Assembly (NCBI RefSeq): GCF_000400365.1
Contig: NZ_BAOG01000035.1
Span: 1-64,000, forward strand
Direction of reading: 5' to 3'
DNA: 64,000 nucleotides
Origin: Vibrio jasicida CAIM 1864 = LMG 25398
Lineage (GTDB): Bacteria; Pseudomonadota; Gammaproteobacteria; Enterobacterales; Vibrionaceae
The notes beneath the pieces were generated by a model. That model had not been told where the DNA came from and ran no database searches. It saw only the letters and a program-made list of their open reading frames with translations. A program made the position numbers and the translations under genes. This document shows, piece after piece, positions 46,703-56,618 of this stretch (its first letter is position 1; every line of letters begins with the position of its first letter).

Positions 46703-48292
46703 TTATTTCATCGGGGTGAACTGAGGTTGAAGTTGCTCGCAAACATGACGCGCAAAACCGCTACCGGCTTCACTATAAATGTTCAGCGCCGCATCAACAC
46801 CACTTTCTAGTAATCCTTCTAGCTGATCGGGATATTCAGCAATCGCTGCAATTTGGCCTTTATATTTTCGGCTTTGTAGTTGCTCTAATGCGGTTTGGTT
46901 TCCTTGGTGATGTGGCATCGCCAGTAAGACCAACTTTACATTGGCTGTATCTAAAATTCGTTCCCAGAAATCGGGGTCGGTCGCGTCGCCAGAAATTACA
47001 TTGCGTCCTTCAGAACGGTGTTTATGCGCTGCTTCTTCACGGACTTCTACACCAAGAGAAATCTTGCCATAGCGAGAACGCAACTCATCGTAGGCACCAG
47101 TGCCAATTCGGCCCATACCTAAAATCAGGACTTGAGCATGGCCCGGGTTGATAAGTTGGTCGCGTTGATTGAGCTTTTCGGCTGCTGTTTCTTGTAGCCA
47201 TTTCCCAGAATGCTGGTAGATCTGGTGACCCAAGCGGTTCAATGGTGCAGAGATAATGAAAGAAATGGAGACGGCAACTGCAATCGCAGCAAGCATATCA
47301 CTTGGCATCCAACCCATTTTGTAGGCCAATCCACCGACGATCAAACCAAATTCACTGTAGTTGAATAATGATAGTGATGTCAGAAGTGAGGTACGTACGC
47401 GGAATTTGAAATAGTTGATGGTTAGGAAGTAAAGCAGACCTTTAATTGGCAGTAGTAAAATAAACAGCAACGCCAAACCAATGCCTGTGAAGCTCAGAGA
47501 TGCCGACAAACCAATATTCAAGAAGAAGCAGACTAAGAATAGTTCTTTCATATTGAATAGAGATTTGGATAATTCAGATGCTTTACGGTGTCCTGCCAAG
47601 AGCATACCGAGGATAAGAGCACCGAGGTCAGGCTTCATACCAACAAGCTCAAATAGGCCTGCGCCAACGACTAACGCAAAGAAGATACCGAAGAGAACCA
47701 GCATCTCGCCATGGCCTACCTTGTCTAAGAGTTTATAGAACAATGGACGAAGAAGAGGCAATGCAAACAAACCTATCGCATACCACTCCGGAATTTTACC
47801 CGTTGAAGCGGTAAGGAAAACCACGGCAAAAATATCCTGCATAACCAGAATACCAATAGCGAGGGTCCCGTAGGTCGCGTTCATCTCACCTTTTTCTTGT
47901 AGTGTCTTAACGGCAAATACAGTACTGGAAAATGATAAAGCAAAAGCGAGAAGTAGAATTTGCGTGCTATCCATGCTTGTCAATGAGGATAAGCCGAGCA
48001 GTTTTAGTCCAATAAGAACAAGCGCAAAGAAAAGAGTTGAAAGAACGTTGTGCGCCGTGGCTCCTCCCCAAATTTCTTTAGAGAGTAGGGTTTTGACATC
48101 TAGCTTTAAGCCAATTGTAAAGAGGAGAAGCGTAACACCAAGATCTGCAAGGGTAACAATGACGTCATTACTTTGGTAACCAAACGCGTGCAAGCCAAAG
48201 CCGGCAAGTAGAAAGCCAACCAATGGAGGAAGGTGGCATTTGAGCGCAATAAAACCGGCGATGAAGGCCGTTGTAATTAGAATAATTTCCAT
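46703..48292 (-). CDS. CPA2-family cation/proton antiporter with RCK domain
   Basis: A 529-residue Kef-type protein. The N-terminal part (about 1-375) has twelve or so membrane segments, starting MEIILITTAFIAGFIALKC. The C-terminal part is a TrkA-N/RCK nucleotide-binding domain: VLILGMGRIGTGAYDELR (from about 400), then GDATDPDFWERI. Relatives exchange K+ or Na+ for protons and may be gated by NAD(H) or glutathione adducts. Which ion is moved here is unknown. It lies after nagC, from which a terminator separates it. Confidence 0.92.
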   Translation of the reverse strand: MEIILITTAFIAGFIALKCHLPPLVGFLLAGFGLHAFGYQSNDVIVTLADLGVTLLLFTIGLKLDVKTLLSKEIWGGATAHNVLSTLFFALVLIGLKLLGLSSLTSMDSTQILLLAFALSFSSTVFAVKTLQEKGEMNATYGTLAIGILVMQDIFAVVFLTASTGKIPEWYAIGLFALPLLRPLFYKLLDKVGHGEMLVLFGIFFALVVGAGLFELVGMKPDLGALILGMLLAGHRKASELSKSLFNMKELFLVCFFLNIGLSASLSFTGIGLALLFILLLPIKGLLYFLTINYFKFRVRTSLLTSLSLFNYSEFGLIVGGLAYKMGWMPSDMLAAIAVAVSISFIISAPLNRLGHQIYQHSGKWLQETAAEKLNQRDQLINPGHAQVLILGMGRIGTGAYDELRSRYGKISLGVEVREEAAHKHRSEGRNVISGDATDPDFWERILDTANVKLVLLAMPHHQGNQTALEQLQSRKYKGQIAAIAEYPDQLEGLLESGVDAALNIYSEAGSGFARHVCEQLQPQFTPMK

Positions 48293-48318
48293 ACTGTTGA
48301 GCTATATTCCTGATATAC

Positions 48319-48345
48319 AAAAACGGGCTGTGAAATCACAGCCCG
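48319..48345 (-). terminator. terminator downstream of nagA-nagC
   Basis: The stem CGGGCTGTG/CACAGCCCG has loop ATTT and is followed in the minus direction by TTTTTG. It ends the nagA-nagC transcript. Confidence 0.9.
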
Positions 48346-48373
48346 AGATTGTAACTCAATTGGTTGTATAAAC

Positions 48374-49588
48374 TTAGTCTTCTAGTAACTTTTGTAACAA
48401 AACTCCGTTCAACATGGCGCGTTTAATCATCGCAAATGCGCCCATTGTTGGGTGCTTATCAATATGAGAAGCAACAATTGGAAGTTCGTTATGGAAGGTC
48501 TTCAAAGATTGGTTTTCTACGTTTCGTTGAATCGCTGGGAAGACAATTTCTTCAGCGGCAGTAATGTCACCAGCAATGACAATTTTTTGTGGGTTGAATA
48601 AGTTGATGGTAATTGCAATCGCTTTACCAAGTTGATTACCCACACGAACCAGACTTTGTTTCGCCAGTTCATCACCATTCATTGCGTGGTTACAAACATC
48701 TTCAATCGTGATGTGTTCAAGCTGAGTTAAACTAGATTCGTAACCTTGTGCAATCAGTTTTTTCACACGTTGAATGATTGCTGGATTTGCCGCTACGGTC
48801 TCTAAACAACCAAAGTTACCGCATTGGCATTGCTCACCGAGTGGGTCAATTTGGATGTGTCCGATTTCGCCTACGTTGCGGTTAAAGCCCAAGAAAACTT
48901 GACCATTTACGATGATGCCCGCACCAGTACCGCGGTGAACACTGACCAGAATTGAGTCTTGGCAATCTTGGCTTGCACCAAAGTAGTGTTCAGCCAGAGC
49001 CATACCACGTACATCGTTACCAACGAAACACGCAGTATTGAACTTCTCACGGATGATTTCGCCAAGCGCTAAGTTATCGATATCTGTGTTTGGCATGTAT
49101 TCAACAACACCTGTAGTTGGGTTTACCAAGCCAGGTAGGGTGATGCCGATAGCAATAAGTTGGTCGATTTTGTCTTGGCAGCGATTTACGAAGTCTTTCA
49201 ACAGATCAATCAAACCAGCGATCAAGTCAGCCTGATTGGTGTAGTGAAGTTCGTGCTGGTCTTCTGCCAACGCCGTGCCACCTAGATCGTACAAACTAAA
49301 TTGCACGTAGTCTCGGCCTAATCGCACAGCGATAGAGTGGAAGGGTTTTACCTCAGTGGTCAGCGATATCGCTCGGCGACCACCGGTAGATGCTTGTTGC
49401 GCGACCTCTTTAATTAAGCCGCGCTCTAAGAGTTGGCGGGTTATTTTGGTAACACTCGCAGGGGCGAGCTGACTAACATCCGCGACTTGAATACGGGAAA
49501 TTGGACCTTGTTGGTCAATCAGCCTGTATACCGCAGCGCTGTTAAGCTGTTTTACTAAATCTACATTACCAATCTGTCCGCCATTCAT
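48374..49588 (-). CDS. nagC: N-acetylglucosamine repressor NagC (ROK family)
   Basis: A 404-residue ROK-family repressor that releases DNA when it binds N-acetylglucosamine 6-phosphate. An N-terminal helix-turn-helix (about residues 10-70, ISRIQVADVSQLAPASVTKI) is followed by the sugar-binding ROK fold with VHRGTGAGIIVNGQVFLG and the zinc-binding cluster G-E-Q-C-Q-C-G-N-F-G-C. It lies 2 bp after nagA, so the two are one operon. Its likely targets include nagA-nagC and nagE; in vibrios it also affects chitin genes. Confidence 0.96.
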   Translation of the reverse strand: MNGGQIGNVDLVKQLNSAAVYRLIDQQGPISRIQVADVSQLAPASVTKITRQLLERGLIKEVAQQASTGGRRAISLTTEVKPFHSIAVRLGRDYVQFSLYDLGGTALAEDQHELHYTNQADLIAGLIDLLKDFVNRCQDKIDQLIAIGITLPGLVNPTTGVVEYMPNTDIDNLALGEIIREKFNTACFVGNDVRGMALAEHYFGASQDCQDSILVSVHRGTGAGIIVNGQVFLGFNRNVGEIGHIQIDPLGEQCQCGNFGCLETVAANPAIIQRVKKLIAQGYESSLTQLEHITIEDVCNHAMNGDELAKQSLVRVGNQLGKAIAITINLFNPQKIVIAGDITAAEEIVFPAIQRNVENQSLKTFHNELPIVASHIDKHPTMGAFAMIKRAMLNGVLLQKLLED

Positions 49589-49590
49589 GC

Positions 49591-50727
49591 TTAATTTTGC
49601 TCGTATTGTCCGTTAACAACCGTCGCTTTTACATTGAAGTCACGATCGAAAATAGTCAGGTTTGCCACCATTCCTTTTCGAACTCGGCCAAGACGTTCCT
49701 CAACACCGATTGCGGTTGCTGGGTACAGTGTAGCCATTCGTAAAGCTTCGTCTAAAGCGATGCCTGCGTGCTCAACTGTATTCTGAACTGCTTCTATCAT
49801 AGTCAGAGCTGAGCCGCCTAATGTGCCATTTTCATCAACACATTTACCATCTCGGTAATATACTTTCTTACCAACAAAAATAAAGTGATCCATGTTAGCA
49901 CCTGCTGGAGCTGTGGCATCCGTCACCAAAACAAGCTTTTCACCCTTGATTTTATGAGCAATTCGGATGTTTGCGTAGTCTACGTGAAAACCGTCAGCAA
50001 TGATGCCGGCGTAAACTTCCGGAGTGTCATAAATCGCACCAACAACACCAGGTTCACGGCCAACCATTGGCGTCATTGCGTTGAATAGGTGAGTAGCAAA
50101 GGTGATACCTGCTTCAAAACCTTCACGCGCTTCTGCGTAAGTAGCATTTGTATGGCCGATTGATACGACGATACCTGCCGCTTTGAGACGTGCTATGTGC
50201 TCAGGATCATTTTGCTCTGGTGCTAGTGTTACTTTTGCTACGAGATCTGCATTCGCACAAATAAGGTCAATCATGCCGTCGTCAGAAGGGCGGATGAAGT
50301 CCACGCTGTGGATGCCTTTCTTCGCAACGTTAAGGTAAGGACCTTCAAGGTGAAGACCTAACGATTGGTTTTGGTATTTGTTGTGGTATTCACGAGCCGC
50401 AGCAATCGAAGCACGCATGTCTTCGTCTGAAGACGTGATAAGAGTTGGTAGGAAGCTAGTACAACCCGACTTTAGGTTGGCTTCGTGCATGATTTGCATG
50501 GTTTCAGGTGTGATTTCGTCGTTTAGCATCACACCGCCACAGCCGTTTAGCTGAAGGTCAATAAAACCAGGGCTTAGATTTGCACCGTCCAGATCTTTGA
50601 TCTCAATACCTTCTGGTAATTGAGTTACTGGCACAACTGATTGAATCTGGTCATTGTCGATGATGACCGCATGATCGGTAAGAACATCACTACCGGTATA
50701 GATTTTACAGTTACTTAGCGCGTACAT
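49591..50727 (-). CDS. nagA: N-acetylglucosamine-6-phosphate deacetylase
   Basis: Removes the acetyl group from GlcNAc-6-P, the first catabolic step after PTS uptake. The 378 residues match the family. Metal and active-site motifs: [49 protein letters not shown] and VTDATAPAG (catalytic Asp). It heads nagA-nagC and diverges from nagE. Unlike in E. coli, no nagB is present between them; the deaminase must be encoded elsewhere. Confidence 0.97.
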   Translation of the reverse strand: MYALSNCKIYTGSDVLTDHAVIIDNDQIQSVVPVTQLPEGIEIKDLDGANLSPGFIDLQLNGCGGVMLNDEITPETMQIMHEANLKSGCTSFLPTLITSSDEDMRASIAAAREYHNKYQNQSLGLHLEGPYLNVAKKGIHSVDFIRPSDDGMIDLICANADLVAKVTLAPEQNDPEHIARLKAAGIVVSIGHTNATYAEAREGFEAGITFATHLFNAMTPMVGREPGVVGAIYDTPEVYAGIIADGFHVDYANIRIAHKIKGEKLVLVTDATAPAGANMDHFIFVGKKVYYRDGKCVDENGTLGGSALTMIEAVQNTVEHAGIALDEALRMATLYPATAIGVEERLGRVRKGMVANLTIFDRDFNVKATVVNGQYEQN

Positions 50728-51216
50728 AGTCAGCTAGTCCTTATAGATGAGAATTCATTTTCTGTCCCGTTATCTAACTGGTGACTGCATGAGTCATGCT
50801 GGTACTTAGTTTGTATCACTGAATTAGATAACGAGTCACATACAGCAAGTCGCGTTTTATCGATGTCATTATCAGAGTAACTAACTGAAAAATAATAAAT
50901 GAATTAGTTTTTATGATTGTTTTCCAGAGCGAAGTTACTGCGAATCATCTGTAGAGATACCAAAATAACACTGATTCTGTCTTGCATAAAGTGCGAGGAT
51001 CTTATCTCTAAAACGCCATTTTTTCGTATAATAAAATAAGTTTTATGATCTCGCTAGCAAAAACCTTCCCAAAGGGCTGTTTCTGGTGATTATGATCACA
51101 AACAATGAGCTTTTAATTTGCGGAGCAAAATTAATATCATAAACTGGTAGCGACTAAATTGAACGACTGAAATAAGTCATTCGACAAAACATAAAATCCT
51201 ATAGGGGGAACTTAAG
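50728..51216. promoter_or_regulatory. nagA/nagE divergent control region with CRP site
   Basis: This 489-bp region must hold the promoters of the divergent nagAC and nagE units. A good CRP-like site, GGTGA-N6-TCACA, lies at 51085-51100, 117 bp before nagE. AT-rich sequence at 51018-51040 (TTTTTTCG followed by TAATAAAATAAG) is a weak candidate for a NagC operator. The nagE ribosome-binding site is AGGGGG at 51203-51208. Control by glucose (CRP) and GlcNAc-6-P (NagC) matches E. coli. The CRP call is by eye. Confidence 0.5.
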
Positions 51217-52791
51217 GTGAATATTCTTGGATACGCGCAGAAGTTAGGTAAAGCTCTTATGCTTCCTATCGCAACGCTTCCAGTTGCAGCGCTTTTACTA
51301 CGTTTGGGTCAACCTGACCTTTTAGACATTGCGTTTATGGCATCAGCTGGTAACGCAATCTTTAGTCAACTACCACTACTATTCGGTCTAGGTATCGCGA
51401 TCGGTCTTTCTAAAGACGGTCAAGGTGCTGCTGGTCTAGCAGGTGCAGTTGCTTACTTCGTGCTAACTGCTACTGCAGCGACAATTGATGCAAGTGTTAA
51501 CATGTCATTCTTCGGCGGTATCATTGCAGGTATCATCGCTGGTCACTCTTACAACGCTTTCCATGCTACTCGTCTTCCTGAGTGGTTGGCATTCTTCTCT
51601 GGCAAACGTCTAGTACCAATCATGGCGGGTCTATTCTCGCTTGTAGCTGGTGCTCTTGCTGGTGTTGTATGGCCAACAATTCAAGGCGGTCTTGACGCGC
51701 TAGCGCACGCAGTTTCTACTTCTGGTGCTATCGGTCAGTTCGTTTACGGCACGCTTAACCGCGCACTTATCCCTGTAGGTCTACACCACGTACTAAACTC
51801 GTACTTCTGGTTCGGTATGGGTACGTGTCAAGAAGTTCTAGTATCTGGCGCAACTGCTGCTGGTCAAGCACTTCCTGCTCTACAACAGCTTTGTGTTGAC
51901 CCAGCTCTAGCTAAGACTCTTGTTGCTGGTCAAACTCACACATTCGAATTCGCTAACTCTGTAACTCCAGAAATCACAGCAACAGTTAAAGAAGTAACTG
52001 AAACGCTTAAATCTGGTGACCTACACCGCTTCTTCGGCGGCGATAAGAGCGCTGGTGTATTCATGAACGGCTTCTTCCCTGTAATGATGTTCGGTCTACC
52101 AGGTGCGGCACTAGCTATGTACCTAGCAGCACCAGTTGAGAAACGCAGCCAAGTTGGTGGCGCACTATTCTCAGTAGCGTTCTGTTCATTCCTAACAGGT
52201 ATTACAGAGCCTCTAGAGTTCATGTTTGTGTTCCTTGCTCCTGCTCTATACGCAATGCACGCCGTGTTTACTGGTCTATCTCTAGTACTTGCAAACATGC
52301 TTGGCACGCTACATGGCTTTGGTTTCTCTGCGGGTCTAATCGACTTCGTACTGAACTACGGTCTAGCTACTAAGCCTCTAGTGCTTCTTGCTCTAGGTCT
52401 AAGCTTCGGTGCTCTATACTTCTTCACATTCAGCTTCGCAATCCGCGCATTCAACCTGAAATCGCCAGGTCGTGAAGATGACGATGAAGATGCATCTGCT
52501 GCTCCAGCTGGTGATGCACCAAAAGGTGACCTAGCTCGTCAATACCTGAAAGCACTAGGTGGTCACGACAACCTAACTTCAATTGACGCATGTATCACTC
52601 GTCTACGTCTTACTCTTAAAGACCGCTCAGTCGCTGACGAAGCTGTTCTTAAGAAACTTGGTGCGAAGGGTGTGGTTAAGCTAGGTGAAAACAACCTACA
52701 AGTTATCCTTGGTCCTCTTGCAGAAATCGTTGCTGGTGAAATGAAAGCAATCGGTGCAGGTGAAGACCTATCAGATGTAAAACTTCCTTAG
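51217..52791 (+). CDS. nagE: PTS N-acetylglucosamine permease, enzyme IICB
   Basis: Takes up and phosphorylates N-acetylglucosamine. The 524 residues hold the membrane IIC domain (to about residue 400, starting MNILGYAQKLGKALMLPIA) and a C-terminal IIB domain with the phospho-cysteine in SIDACITRLRLTLKD. E. coli NagE (648 residues) has an additional IIA domain, and here that part is missing. Phosphate should come from IIA-Glc (crr, also in this window). The start is GTG, with AGGGGG about 8 bases upstream. It is divergent from nagAC, precedes glnS as in E. coli, and is followed by a terminator. Confidence 0.95.
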   Translation: MNILGYAQKLGKALMLPIATLPVAALLLRLGQPDLLDIAFMASAGNAIFSQLPLLFGLGIAIGLSKDGQGAAGLAGAVAYFVLTATAATIDASVNMSFFGGIIAGIIAGHSYNAFHATRLPEWLAFFSGKRLVPIMAGLFSLVAGALAGVVWPTIQGGLDALAHAVSTSGAIGQFVYGTLNRALIPVGLHHVLNSYFWFGMGTCQEVLVSGATAAGQALPALQQLCVDPALAKTLVAGQTHTFEFANSVTPEITATVKEVTETLKSGDLHRFFGGDKSAGVFMNGFFPVMMFGLPGAALAMYLAAPVEKRSQVGGALFSVAFCSFLTGITEPLEFMFVFLAPALYAMHAVFTGLSLVLANMLGTLHGFGFSAGLIDFVLNYGLATKPLVLLALGLSFGALYFFTFSFAIRAFNLKSPGREDDDEDASAAPAGDAPKGDLARQYLKALGGHDNLTSIDACITRLRLTLKDRSVADEAVLKKLGAKGVVKLGENNLQVILGPLAEIVAGEMKAIGAGEDLSDVKLP

Positions 52792-52813
52792 TAACATCTT
52801 AAAGACTCTCTAT

Positions 52814-52842
52814 AAAAGACCTCCTTCGGGAGGTCTTTTTTT
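52814..52842 (+). terminator. terminator downstream of nagE
   Basis: The stem AAAAGACCTCC/GGAGGTCTTTT has a TTCG tetraloop and a T run. Confidence 0.92.
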
Positions 52843-53028
52843 TGTTTCAAGCGTTTCAATATGCTTTGGTTTCCACCTAAGTAGAGAAATATTGCCTTTT
52901 TAACGACGGTTCTTGTTGTCTAATCGCTAAGAATTGTGGATCATTAGGAACAATGCACTCTGCAAATCCAACCTTGGTTGTGGAGTTCTGTTTTCTCTGA
53001 CAATACTAATATTTTTGAGGTGCTATAG

Positions 53029-54699
53029 ATGAGTGAAGCTGATGCTCGTCCATCAAACTTTATTCGCCAGATTATTGATAAAGATCTAGCGGATGGTAAA
53101 CACACTAGCGTGCATACTCGATTCCCGCCGGAGCCGAACGGTTACCTGCATATCGGTCATGCTAAGTCTATCTGTTTGAACTTCGGTATTGCTCAGGACT
53201 ACCAGGGTCAATGTAACTTGCGTTTTGACGATACAAACCCTGAAAAAGAAGACATCGAATACGTTGAGTCTATCAAGAAAGATGTAAACTGGTTGGGCTT
53301 CGAGTGGGATGGTGAAGTATGTTACTCATCAAACTACTTCGACAAGCTTTACGAATATGCAATTGAATTGATTAATAAAGGCTTAGCGTATGTTGATGAG
53401 CTAAGTCCTGAGCAGATTCGTGAATACCGCGGTACGCTAACGGCTCCGGGTAAACCAAGCCCATACCGTGATCGCCCAATCGAAGAAAACCTAGCGCTAT
53501 TTGAAAAAATGCGTGCAGGTGAGTTCGAAGAAGGCAAAGCGTGTCTTCGCGCTAAGATCGACATGGGTTCTTCATTCATGGTAATGCGTGATCCAGTTAT
53601 CTACCGTGTACGTTTTGCGACTCACCACCAGACTGGTGATAAGTGGTGCATTTACCCAATGTACGACTTCACACACTGTATCTCTGATGCATTAGAAGGC
53701 ATTACGCACTCTATCTGTACTCTTGAGTTTATGGATAACCGCCGTCTGTACGACTGGGTTCTAGACAACATCACGATTGATTGCCGTCCACACCAGTACG
53801 AATTCAGTCGCCTAAACCTTGAATATACAGTGATGTCTAAGCGTAAGCTAAACCAACTAGTGACTGAGAAATTGGTTGATGGTTGGGATGACCCACGCAT
53901 GCCAACCGTATCTGGTCTGCGTCGCCGTGGCTTCACTTCTGCATCTATTCGTGAGTTCTGTAAGCGTATCGGTGTAACGAAACAAGAGAACATGATTGAG
54001 TTCGGTTCACTAGAATCTTGTATTCGTGATGATCTAAACGAAAACGCACCACGTGCGATGGCCGTTCTAGATCCAGTTAAGATCGTTATCGAGAACTTTG
54101 AAGAAGGTGCGGTAGAAACTCTGACGGTTGCTAACCATCCAAACAAACCTGAAATGGGCGAGCGTGAAGTGCCATTCACTCGTGAAGTTTGGATTGAGCG
54201 CGAAGATTTCCGTGAAGAAGCAAACAAGAAGTACAAGCGCCTTGTTCTAGGTAAAGAAGTACGTCTACGTGGCGCATACGTGATCAAGGCTGAACGCATC
54301 GAGAAAGACGCGGAAGGCAACATCACAACAATCTTCTGTACTTACGATGCTGAAACGCTAGGTAAGAACCCGGCAGATGGCCGTAAAGTGAAAGGCGTAA
54401 TCCACTGGGTATCAGCAGACAAAGCATTGCCTGCAGAAATCCGCATGTACGATCGTTTGTTCACAGTACCAAATCCAGCGGCTGCGGATGACTTTGCTGC
54501 GACAATCAACCCAGAATCACTAGTGGTTCTAAACGGTTTTGTTGAGCCAAGCCTAACAACGGCAGAAGCGGAAACAGGTTATCAGTTTGAGCGTATGGGT
54601 TACTTCTGTGCAGATTCAAAAGATTCTTCAGCAGATAACCTAGTATTCAACCGTACGGTTGGTCTACGTGATACTTGGGCGAAAATCGAGAACCAATAA
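53029..54699 (+). CDS. glnS: glutaminyl-tRNA synthetase
   Basis: Charges tRNA-Gln. The 556 residues match the bacterial class I enzyme. The HIGH signature is in [19 protein letters not shown] (about residues 33-50) and the KMSKS loop appears as V-M-S-K-R-K-L near residue 270. The C-terminal anticodon-binding barrel region follows ([14 protein letters not shown]). GAGG lies about 10 bases before the ATG. Downstream of nagE, as in E. coli. The 237-bp leader shows nothing definite beyond a small CAACC/GGTTG hairpin. Confidence 0.98.
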   Translation: MSEADARPSNFIRQIIDKDLADGKHTSVHTRFPPEPNGYLHIGHAKSICLNFGIAQDYQGQCNLRFDDTNPEKEDIEYVESIKKDVNWLGFEWDGEVCYSSNYFDKLYEYAIELINKGLAYVDELSPEQIREYRGTLTAPGKPSPYRDRPIEENLALFEKMRAGEFEEGKACLRAKIDMGSSFMVMRDPVIYRVRFATHHQTGDKWCIYPMYDFTHCISDALEGITHSICTLEFMDNRRLYDWVLDNITIDCRPHQYEFSRLNLEYTVMSKRKLNQLVTEKLVDGWDDPRMPTVSGLRRRGFTSASIREFCKRIGVTKQENMIEFGSLESCIRDDLNENAPRAMAVLDPVKIVIENFEEGAVETLTVANHPNKPEMGEREVPFTREVWIEREDFREEANKKYKRLVLGKEVRLRGAYVIKAERIEKDAEGNITTIFCTYDAETLGKNPADGRKVKGVIHWVSADKALPAEIRMYDRLFTVPNPAAADDFAATINPESLVVLNGFVEPSLTTAEAETGYQFERMGYFCADSKDSSADNLVFNRTVGLRDTWAKIENQ

Positions 54700-54717
54700 T
54701 CTCAATACCTCGCTAAC

Positions 54718-54747
54718 AAAAATGCCAGCAAATTGCTGGCATTTTTT
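54718..54747. terminator. bidirectional terminator between glnS and the pilin gene
   Basis: The stem AATGCCAGC/GCTGGCATT has a 5-base loop and A and T runs at the sides. It serves both convergent genes. Confidence 0.9.
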
Positions 54748-54752
54748 ATGTC

Positions 54753-55340
54753 CTATGGTAGACGAGAGGGCTTTGATGTCGTCACTGTACCCGCTTTTGA
54801 GTCGTACCATATGACAAAGCTTGAGTTCTCGGGAGTTCGTTCGTAACCTTTTTTTGTATACGTGTAATAGCAAACGGATTGGTGGGAGTCATTGTCTCTG
54901 ATACGGCGCGTTATAAAATCAAACCTATCGTTTGCATTCCGATTATTCGATAGCGAGTATTCATCACCTAATAGAGCTTGCCATACGGCAATACATCCTG
55001 CGTTCCCTTGGCCAATATTGTATGGGTTACCAATATTCCCACTGGCGTTGCCTTTGTTTGTTCCTAAAGGGTAGCCAAATTCATTGACATCAAGTTCTCC
55101 GCCACCATAGCCATCTATATTTTGCTGTGCTGCTGGTGTCCCCCCGTTAACTAACCACTGGCTTTGGGTGAACTTAACTGCCGTTTCAAATTGGTCTGCG
55201 ATGGCTTCCATCTTGGCTTGGTAGGCATCGTCTTGAAGGTTTAAGAATCGCGGTGCGACTACAACAGCCAGTATCCCAAGAATAACAATTGCAATAATCA
55301 GTTCGAGTAAGGTAAAGCCACAAGAATTCCTTTTCTTCAT
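54753..55340 (-). CDS. orphan type IV pilin-like protein
   Basis: A 195-residue prepilin. A short basic leader (MKKRNSCG) precedes the prepilin peptidase site G/FTLLEL and the hydrophobic stalk helix (IIAIVILGILAVVVAPRF). The globular part has two cysteines (about residues 125 and 165), as in MSHA-type pilins that use a disulfide-bounded D-region. No other pilus genes are nearby, so assembly must use machinery from another locus. The start follows fur by 71 bp, and the fur terminator ends only about 13 bp before the pilin ATG, which leaves little room for a separate promoter. Confidence 0.88.
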   Translation of the reverse strand: MKKRNSCGFTLLELIIAIVILGILAVVVAPRFLNLQDDAYQAKMEAIADQFETAVKFTQSQWLVNGGTPAAQQNIDGYGGGELDVNEFGYPLGTNKGNASGNIGNPYNIGQGNAGCIAVWQALLGDEYSLSNNRNANDRFDFITRRIRDNDSHQSVCYYTYTKKGYERTPENSSFVIWYDSKAGTVTTSKPSRLP

Positions 55341-55353
55341 CGCTTGTCTCCAT

Positions 55354-55381
55354 AAAAAAACGCCAGCCGAAGCTGACGTTT
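55354..55381 (-). terminator. terminator downstream of fur
   Basis: The arms AAACGTCAGC and GCTGGCGTTT (minus strand) pair with one wobble and a TTCG tetraloop, followed by T's. It lies between fur and the pilin start. Confidence 0.85.
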
Positions 55382-55411
55382 AGAGTCTTTATTAATAAAA
55401 AGCGTTACTTT

Positions 55412-55861
55412 TTATTTTGCAGGCTTGTGCGCGTCAGGATTCGTCTTACAAGAACCATCGCTACATTTACCGTATAGGTACAAGCTGTGGTTAGTAAGCG
55501 TAACATTGTACTTAGCTGCGATTTCTTTTTGACGTTCTTCAATCACGTCATCTGAAAACTCAATTACTTCACCACAGTCTAAACATACTAAGTGATCGTG
55601 GTGATGTTGAGTTGACAGTTCAAATACTGATTTACCGCCTTCGAAATGGTGGCGGGTAACAATACCAGCATCATCAAATTGGTTTAATACACGATAAACG
55701 GTTGCTAGACCAATCTCTTCACCTAGATCGATTAGCTTTTTGTACAAATCTTCAGCACTGATGTGCTGGCAGTCTGGCTGCTGAAGTACTTCTAGAATTT
55801 TTAGCCTTGGAAGGGTTACTTTTAAACCCGCATCCTTCAGCGCCTGATTATTATCTGACAT
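55412..55861 (-). CDS. fur: ferric uptake regulator Fur
   Basis: An iron-responsive repressor of 149 residues. An N-terminal winged helix domain (about 1-83, LKVTLPRLKILEVLQQPD) is followed by the metal-binding dimerisation domain with HHHDHLVCLDCGEVIEF and a second cysteine pair in GKCSDGSCK. The dense histidines are the usual metal ligands. It diverges from the DUF4442 gene. Its neighbours glnS and fldA agree with the E. coli order. Confidence 0.97.
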   Translation of the reverse strand: MSDNNQALKDAGLKVTLPRLKILEVLQQPDCQHISAEDLYKKLIDLGEEIGLATVYRVLNQFDDAGIVTRHHFEGGKSVFELSTQHHHDHLVCLDCGEVIEFSDDVIEERQKEIAAKYNVTLTNHSLYLYGKCSDGSCKTNPDAHKPAK

Positions 55862-56060
55862 ATACTTTCCCGTTGGATCATCTGCAGCGATTTAACAGAA
55901 TTCAATATTCCTACCATTATAGGCGAAGCGTACTGAACATTAAACCACGAACTTCAAAGGGTTAATAGATTCTTTTTGTAAATTAGAAACAGGTCGATTA
56001 TATTACAGATCAGACCAGTTACATTTTTGTAACATTGCATCGCAAAGGCTATGGATAGGT

Positions 56061-56564
56061 ATGAATAAGCGACTTGCCAAGATTTATAAACCAGGGATTG
56101 TTAAGTTTGCGCTTAATATTTGGCCGCCATTTTGGGGCTCAGGTATCAAAATCTTACATATTTCTGAAGACTTTCGAACGGTTAACGTTCGTTTGAAGCT
56201 CCGTTGGTGGAATAAAAACGCAAATCGTACCCAGTATGGCGGTAGTATCTTCTCGCTTACGGACCCAATTTATTCTCTGATGTTGATGGGCATTTTACGG
56301 GAAGAGTATTTTGTGTGGGATAAAGAGGCGAGTATCAACTTCATCAAACCGGGACAGAGTGATTTATTTGCCGAGTTTGAAGTAACAGAAGGAATGCTAG
56401 CTGACATTTACCAAATGACTCGTAACGGTGAAAAGTGCTTTCCAGAGTTTATTACCTATGTGAAAGACAAAGAAGGTAACGTTGTATCGGAAGTGCAACG
56501 GAAGTTGTATGTGAGGAAGAAACCTCAATATCGAGAAGAAGAGGTCGCAACGGAAGCTTCTTGA
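56061..56564 (+). CDS. DUF4442 hotdog-fold protein
   Basis: A 167-residue protein of the DUF4442 group, which belongs to the hotdog thioesterase superfamily (PaaI/YiiD-like). Typical are NIWPPFWGSGIKILHISED near the N-terminus and NANRTQYGGSIFSLTDPIY, where the hotdog helix lies. No enzyme activity is established for the family; an acyl-CoA thioesterase is possible. It is a single gene between fur (divergent) and fldA (convergent), with a terminator after it. Confidence 0.82.
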   Translation: MNKRLAKIYKPGIVKFALNIWPPFWGSGIKILHISEDFRTVNVRLKLRWWNKNANRTQYGGSIFSLTDPIYSLMLMGILREEYFVWDKEASINFIKPGQSDLFAEFEVTEGMLADIYQMTRNGEKCFPEFITYVKDKEGNVVSEVQRKLYVRKKPQYREEEVATEAS

Positions 56565-56575
56565 TAGAGAGATAC

Positions 56576-56604
56576 AAAAAGACCTCCAAGGTGGAGGTCT
56601 TTTT
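56576..56604. terminator. bidirectional terminator between the DUF4442 gene and fldA
   Basis: The stem AAAAAGACCTCCA/TGGAGGTCTTTTT has a 3-base loop and can serve both convergent genes. Confidence 0.9.
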
Positions 56605-56618
56605 CAATAGGTGCTGTA

